A stretch of 32,586 bases of DNA from Bryobacterales bacterium (GTDB lineage Bacteria; Acidobacteriota; Terriglobia; Bryobacterales; Bryobacteraceae), in assembly GCA_947467185.1 (NCBI GenBank), contig CANIHR010000020.1, forward strand, positions 1 through 32,586, given 5' to 3'. Shown piece by piece: positions 26,713-32,586 of this stretch. The position numbers were made by a program, and so were the translations under genes. The notes under the pieces were generated by a model. That model was not told the origin of the DNA. It did not search any database and saw only the letters and a program-made list of their open reading frames with translations. The first letter of the stretch is position 1, and each line of letters starts with the position of its first letter.

Positions 26713-28020
26713 ATGAAATCTCCGATGTCCCCGATTGGCCGGCGACGGCTTCTGACGACCACTGCCGCGGCGGCAGCGGCGGTTCTTCGCCCGGGGGCAT
26801 TGGCATTTGCGCAAAAGGCCATGGTGGCGGCGGGCAAACGCTCTGCGGAGGAACTGGCCCGCGACGAAGATTTCTGGTGGAACGTCCGTGAGGCTTTCAC
26901 GGTCGACCGCACCCTCATCAATCTGAATAACGGAGGCGTCTCCCCCTCCCCCCGCATCGTGCAGGACACTGAGATTCGCTATCTCGAAATGGAGAACATG
27001 AACCCCACATATTACATGTGGCGGATTCTGGATCCGGGCGTGGAGACCTGCCGGCGGCGTCTTGCAACGTCCTTCGGCTGCGACCCCGAAGAGATTGCTA
27101 TCACCCGCAACGCCAGCGAATCGCTGGAGACGGTGCAGTTTGGGCTGGATCTGAAGCGTGGCGATGAAGTCATCACCACCAATCAGGACTACCCCCGCAT
27201 GATTGCGGCCTGGAAGCAGCGCGAACGCCGCGACGGCCTGAAGCTGACGCAGTTGAAGTTCCCGGTGCCTGCCCCCAGCCTCGCCTATCTGGCGCAGATG
27301 ATCGAAAACGCGATCACGCCGCAGACCAAGGTGATCCACATCTGCCACATCACCAACCTGACTGGTCAGATCTTCCCGGTGAAGACGATCTGCCAGATGG
27401 CCCGCAAGCGCGGCATTGAAGTGGTGGTGGACGGTGCACATGCTTACGCCCAGTTCCCGTTCAAGCACTCGGATCTGGATTGCGATTACTACGGCGTTTC
27501 ACTGCACAAGTGGCTGCTCGCGCCCATTGGCACCGGTATGTTGTACGTCCGCAAGGAGAAGATCCCCAAGATTTGGCCCCTGCTGGCTGCCGATGAATCT
27601 CTCGTCAACGATATCCGCAAGTTCGAGCAGATCGGCACCCACCCGGCTTCTCAGCGCAACGCGATCGCCGAGGCGATGAACTTCCACGAAAGCATCGGCG
27701 TGGAACGCAAGGCTGAGCGCTTCCGTTACCTGCGGCAGCGCTGGACCGAGGCACTGCGTCCGCTCAAGGGTATTCAGCTGTTTACCAGCGATGATCCAAC
27801 GATGTCCTGCGGTATCGGTCTGGTCGGCATTGAGGGCATGACGGCGGATAAGATCGCCGGGTTCCTGAACTCGAAGTACCGTGTTTGGGTGACGACTGTG
27901 ACGATGCCCGGTGAGTTCGCCGGAGTCCGCGTGACGCCGAACGTTTACACCACGCTGGGAGAGATCGATACCTTCATTGAAGGCATGACGGACCTGGTGA
28001 AAAACGGGCTGAAAGCTTAG
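26713..28020 (+). CDS. Class V aminotransferase-family PLP enzyme with Tat-like signal
   Basis: GRRRLLTTTAAAAAAVLRPGALAFA; TRNASESLETVQFGLDLKRGDEVITTNQDYPRM, VVDGAHAYAQFPF, SLHKWLLAPIGTGMLYV (PLP lysine). Confidence 0.88.
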   Translation: MKSPMSPIGRRRLLTTTAAAAAAVLRPGALAFAQKAMVAAGKRSAEELARDEDFWWNVREAFTVDRTLINLNNGGVSPSPRIVQDTEIRYLEMENMNPTYYMWRILDPGVETCRRRLATSFGCDPEEIAITRNASESLETVQFGLDLKRGDEVITTNQDYPRMIAAWKQRERRDGLKLTQLKFPVPAPSLAYLAQMIENAITPQTKVIHICHITNLTGQIFPVKTICQMARKRGIEVVVDGAHAYAQFPFKHSDLDCDYYGVSLHKWLLAPIGTGMLYVRKEKIPKIWPLLAADESLVNDIRKFEQIGTHPASQRNAIAEAMNFHESIGVERKAERFRYLRQRWTEALRPLKGIQLFTSDDPTMSCGIGLVGIEGMTADKIAGFLNSKYRVWVTTVTMPGEFAGVRVTPNVYTTLGEIDTFIEGMTDLVKNGLKA

Positions 28021-28646
28021 CCCGCAGCCACGACGATGACGTCGAGGACGCGCGGGCCGTGCACGCCCTTCACGCGCGTCATTTCGATGTCAGCGGTCGC
28101 GGAGGGTCCGGCAATCGTCGTTACAGGGCTCGTACGGCGTCCGCCGAGTGCGCGAAGACCTTCCGGTACCGTTTCGAAAAGCTGGTTCGTGTAAACCACG
28201 CAGAGGTGATAATCCGGGATCAGCGTCAGCGCCCGGCGACCTTCGGTCGCTGAGTGCGTCAGGATCAGGCTGCCTGTCATTGCGATAGCTGCTGTGGCGC
28301 AGGTGAGCGCGCCTTCGGTGGCGTCGATGTCACGATAGTCGAGGGCGGTGTCACGAACGAAGTCGGGGCCTGTGGGGAGCAGCGCGGCAGGGAATCCTGG
28401 CGGGATCAGAATGCGCTTCTTCCCTCGCGCTGTGAGCGCTTCGGCAATCGTTACTGCTTCTTCGCCGGCAGCGCAGCGGTAAACCTCCGCGTTGTAATCG
28501 TGCAGGCGGTCGATGAACAGGTCGATCTTCGCTTCTTCGCTCAGCGTGCCGGCCTGGCGATACTCCCGCTGTACGGGTTCTTCCGGAGCCTGCGTTCCGA
28601 TTGCCGTCCGAACGCGTTGCAGGATTTCTTCTCTGGCTGTACTCAC
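28017..28646 (-). CDS. lutC: LUD-domain lactate utilization protein LutC
   Basis: STAREEILQRVRTAIG; ALTCATAAIAMTGSLILTHSATEGRRALTLIPDYHLCVV; GPSATADIEMTRVKGVHGPRVLDVIVV. GTG start at 28646 overlapping the lutB stop (GTGA). Confidence 0.9.
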   Translation of the reverse strand: MSTAREEILQRVRTAIGTQAPEEPVQREYRQAGTLSEEAKIDLFIDRLHDYNAEVYRCAAGEEAVTIAEALTARGKKRILIPPGFPAALLPTGPDFVRDTALDYRDIDATEGALTCATAAIAMTGSLILTHSATEGRRALTLIPDYHLCVVYTNQLFETVPEGLRALGGRRTSPVTTIAGPSATADIEMTRVKGVHGPRVLDVIVVAAG

Positions 28647-30039
28647 TTGCCACCTCGCGAGGACTTCCACCATTCGCGGAACGTTTGTTTCGGGATCTCG
28701 GGCAGATCGCGCGCCGCGCTCCAGCCGGGCAGGCCGATGGCATCGAGGGGTTGACGCCCCAGTTGTACCAGTTTCTGTGCCGTGCCCAGACGTCCCGAAT
28801 CGGCGAGCGTGTAACCAGCCACCGCCATGCCCATTCGCTCCGTCAAAGCCGCGCCGCCTGACTCCACAATCTTCCGTCGCAGGTGGATCAGAATCTCCGG
28901 GATATTGATCTTCACCGGGCAAACCTCATAGCAGGCGCCGCAGAGTGACGACGCATAGGGCAGGGTCGTTGAGTGCTGCATCCCCTGCAACTGCGGCGTC
29001 AAAATCGCACCGATCGGGCCGCTGTAGATGGAGCCATATGCGTGGCCGCCCGTCTGCCGGTATACCGGACAGGCGTTCAGGCAGGCGGCGCAGCGAATGC
29101 AGTGCAGTGTCTCGCGCGATTCCTCATCCGCCAGCACCTTCGTCCGCCCGTTATCGAGCAGAATGACGTGGAATTCTTTCGGCCCGTCACCCGGCGTCAC
29201 GCCCGTCCAGATCGAGTTATACGGATTCATCCGCTCACCCGTGGCCGACCTCGGCAGCAACTGCAGGAAGACTTCCAGATCGTCGAACGTGGGGACGATT
29301 TTCTCCACGCCGAACATGGTGATCAGCACATCGGGCAGGGTGACGCACATGCGCCCGTTGCCTTCCGATTCCACCACGCAAACCGATCCGGTCTCGGCCA
29401 CCGCAAAGTTCGCACCGCTGAAGCCGACCTTCACGCGCAGGAACCGTTCGCGCAGGAAGTTCCGTGCTGCGCCAGCGAGGTCTTCGGGCGCGTGCCCGAG
29501 TTCCTTCAGGCCCATCTGCTCCATGAAGATCTGCCGGATCTCGCTCTTGTTCTTGTGCAGCGCCGGCACCACAATGTGCGATGGCTTGTCGTTACCCAGC
29601 TGAATGATCAGGTCAGCCAGATCCGTTTCGTAAGGCGAAATCCCGGCCGCTTCCAGAGCATGGTTCAGGCGGGTTTCATCCGAGGTCATGGTCTTGACCT
29701 TGATGACTTCCTTCTGGTTATGGCTCTGGATAATCCCGACCACAATCGCATTTGCCTCATCGGCATCGCGAGCCCAGTGCACTTTGCCGCCTGCCTCCGC
29801 GCAGGCCTTCTCGAACTGCACCAGATAGCTGTCCAGATTGCGCAGCGTGCGCTTCTTGATCTGCTGCGCCGCCGTGCGAAGAGCCTGCCAGTCCGGCATC
29901 TCGTCAACGACCTTGGCCCGCTTACCCCGAATCGTATCCGTTGCCCGACGCACATTGCGCCGCAACTGCGTGTTCTGCAGCAGCTTCTTCGCGGCTTTGG
30001 GGAACGTCGCCGCCTGAGCGGACTCACCGACCCGGATAC

Positions 30040-30043
<4 letters not shown>
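28643..30043 (-). CDS. lutB: Iron-sulfur lactate utilization protein LutB
   Basis: 466 aa; CIRCAACLNACPVYRQTGGHAYGSIYSGPIGAILTPQL and SLCGACYEVCPVKINIPEIL 4Fe-4S motifs; LUD domain. GTG start. Confidence 0.95.
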
Positions 30044-30768
<725 letters not shown>

Positions 30769-32227
30769 ATTGGCGAAAACGCTTGTACTGCGCGTTCCAA
30801 AGGTCTGTGTCGAGTGATTCGTAACGGTCGGAGGGGAACGACGCTTCAATGATACGGCGTGCTTCGGCGAGCGAGGAAACAGCACCGGTCGCCAGCATCT
30901 GCATCGCAATATTGCCAAGCGCCGTTGCTTCCACAGGACCGGCAATTACCGGGCGTCCCGTGGCATTGGCCGTGAACTGGTTGAGCAGGCGATTTTTCGC
31001 GCCGCCACCGATAATGCGAACTTCGGTGAGTGAGTTTCCGGTCAGTTCTTCCAGGCACTCAATCACGTAGCGATACTTGAACGCCAGGCTCTCCAGAATG
31101 GCGCGGGTGAACGCTCCCGGCCCGTCCGGTACCGGCTGCTGCGTTTTGTGGCAATATTCGGTGATCGCGTCCACCATGTTCGCCGGGCTGTGGAAGGCCG
31201 GGTAATCCGGGTCCAGCAGCGTCACGAACTGGCTCTTGCTGTCGATTGCAGCCTGCAGGAGCTCGTCATACGAGTATTCCCGCCCTGCCGCCGCCCATAC
31301 CCGTCGGCACGACTGCAGTAGCCACAAACCGCCGATGTTCTTCAGCAGCCGCGTGGTGCCGCAGACGCCGCCTTCATTGGTGAAATTCAGTTCCAGCGCC
31401 CGGGGCGTCATCACGGGAGCCACAACTTCCGTTCCCAGCAAACTCCACGTGCCCGAACTCAGGAACGCCGCGCGGCCAGCCGTCTCTACGGCCGCCACTG
31501 CTGAACCCGTGTCATGCGTGGCCGGTGCCACCACAGGTACGCCGCCCAGCACGGAAGACAGGTTCGATTTCAACCCGCCCAGCACCGCGCCTGGTTCGAA
31601 AATCTGCGGCAACAGCCGTGTCGGAATGCCCAGCGCTTCAAAGATTTCCGTCGCCCAGCCACGCGTCTTCGCGTTCATGAACTGCGTGGTGGTGGCGTTC
31701 GTGTACTCCGCGCCCAGGTTGCCCGTCATCCAGTAATTGAAGAGATCGGGAATGGTGACCAGCGTATCGGCCGCCGCCAGCAAACGGGGCGTCCGGCGCG
31801 AGGCCGCAAAGATTTGATAGAGCGTGTTGATCTGCAGAAACTGAATGCCTGTGAGTTCGTAAATGCGCTCACGGGAGATAATGCTGCAAACTTCTTCGAC
31901 AGCCGAATCAGTTCGGTGATCCCGGTAATGATAGGGGTTCTCAAGCAACTGGCCCTGTTCCCCGATCAGGCCGTAATCCACGCCCCAGGTATCGAAGCCA
32001 ATGCTCTCAACTTTCGGAACCGGCGGGTGCTCCAGCGTCCGCCGGATCTCCGACCACAGCCGCAGAACATCCCACCGCAGAGTGCCGGCCTGTTCCACCG
32101 GCAGATTGGAAAAACGGGACACCTCTTCCAGCGTCAGAACGCCGGAGTTGAGGCGACCGAGCATGGCCCGGCCGCTCTCGGCTCCCAAATCAAACGCCAA
32201 AAAGTCGCGTTGCACGGCCGCCATGGC

Positions 32228-32586
32228 CTACGACAGTTTGGTGGTCGGCGCATCCGGGTTACCGGGGCCGAAGTGCTTGAGCATCACCAGGTTTTCATGC
32301 GCGCTGGTGTTCGTGATCACCACACCATTCTTCGCGGCGGCCGCCGACACGAACAGTTCGTCCTGTGTCATCTGGCCGTAGCGAATCATGCTGGGCGTTT
32401 CCACTTTGTGCTTGCCGATGGTGCCAACGCCGGAGGTCAGGATCATGCCATAAGCGGCCGAATCCTTCACGGTGACAGTGTGGCCCGGGAAGATCGTCAG
32501 TTCCTTCGCCGAATAGCTCGGCGTGGAGTAGACAACCCACATATCGCTGTAGCCCGCGTCCCGCATCTGCGCGACATCCGAAACAG
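32228..32586 (-). CDS. Partial CDS (5' end beyond window): cupin-like protein of unknown function
   Basis: Frame stays open to the window edge (VSDVAQMRDAGYSDMWVVYSTPSYSAKELTIFPGHTVTVKDSAAYGMILTSGVG...); 3 bp from rhaB start, same strand. Confidence 0.6.
   Translation of the reverse strand, partial: VSDVAQMRDAGYSDMWVVYSTPSYSAKELTIFPGHTVTVKDSAAYGMILTSGVGTIGKHKVETPSMIRYGQMTQDELFVSAAAAKNGVVITNTSAHENLVMLKHFGPGNPDAPTTKLS

Noticed and set aside
25843-27468. 541-aa minus-strand ORF antisense to the VWA and aminotransferase genes
   Set aside because: Spans two well-supported opposite-strand genes; composition typical of a shadow frame.
30769-30945. N-terminal extension of lutA in the track (start 30945)
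   Set aside because: It is an alternate frame of the rhaB 3' end; the LutA-conserved sequence begins at Met 30768.

Overview
GC-rich bacterial window, probably an Acidobacteriota chromosome (Bryobacter/Solibacter-like; inferred from the VWFA-related acidobacterial-type protein and the gene repertoire). Gene content in order: thrS(-); a Tat-signal enolase-superfamily protein(-) divergent from a Tat-signal GH51 alpha-L-arabinofuranosidase(+); a complete but rearranged K+-uptake locus on the minus strand (KdpD sensor-kinase half, KdpE, a USP-like protein, a 27-aa membrane peptide, KdpF, KdpA, KdpB, KdpC, and two tandem stand-alone KdpD N-terminal proteins); hypF(-) divergent from a full O2-tolerant-type [NiFe]-hydrogenase operon (hyaABCD-hypCDEAB, +); a membrane protein of unknown function, a zinc-ribbon rhomboid protease, a small secreted basic protein, a VWA protein and a Tat-signal class-V aminotransferase (+); then a minus-strand rhamnulokinase-lutABC cluster running off the window end. 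The most notable observations are the three-polypeptide KdpD arrangement with a duplicated and diverged N-terminal module, an unannotated 27-aa membrane peptide beside KdpF, an 11-bp-period direct repeat before the usp-kdpF operon, and several inverted repeats at gene boundaries. No RNA genes, CRISPR arrays or mobile elements were found. All family calls come from reading the protein motifs; no database search was run.
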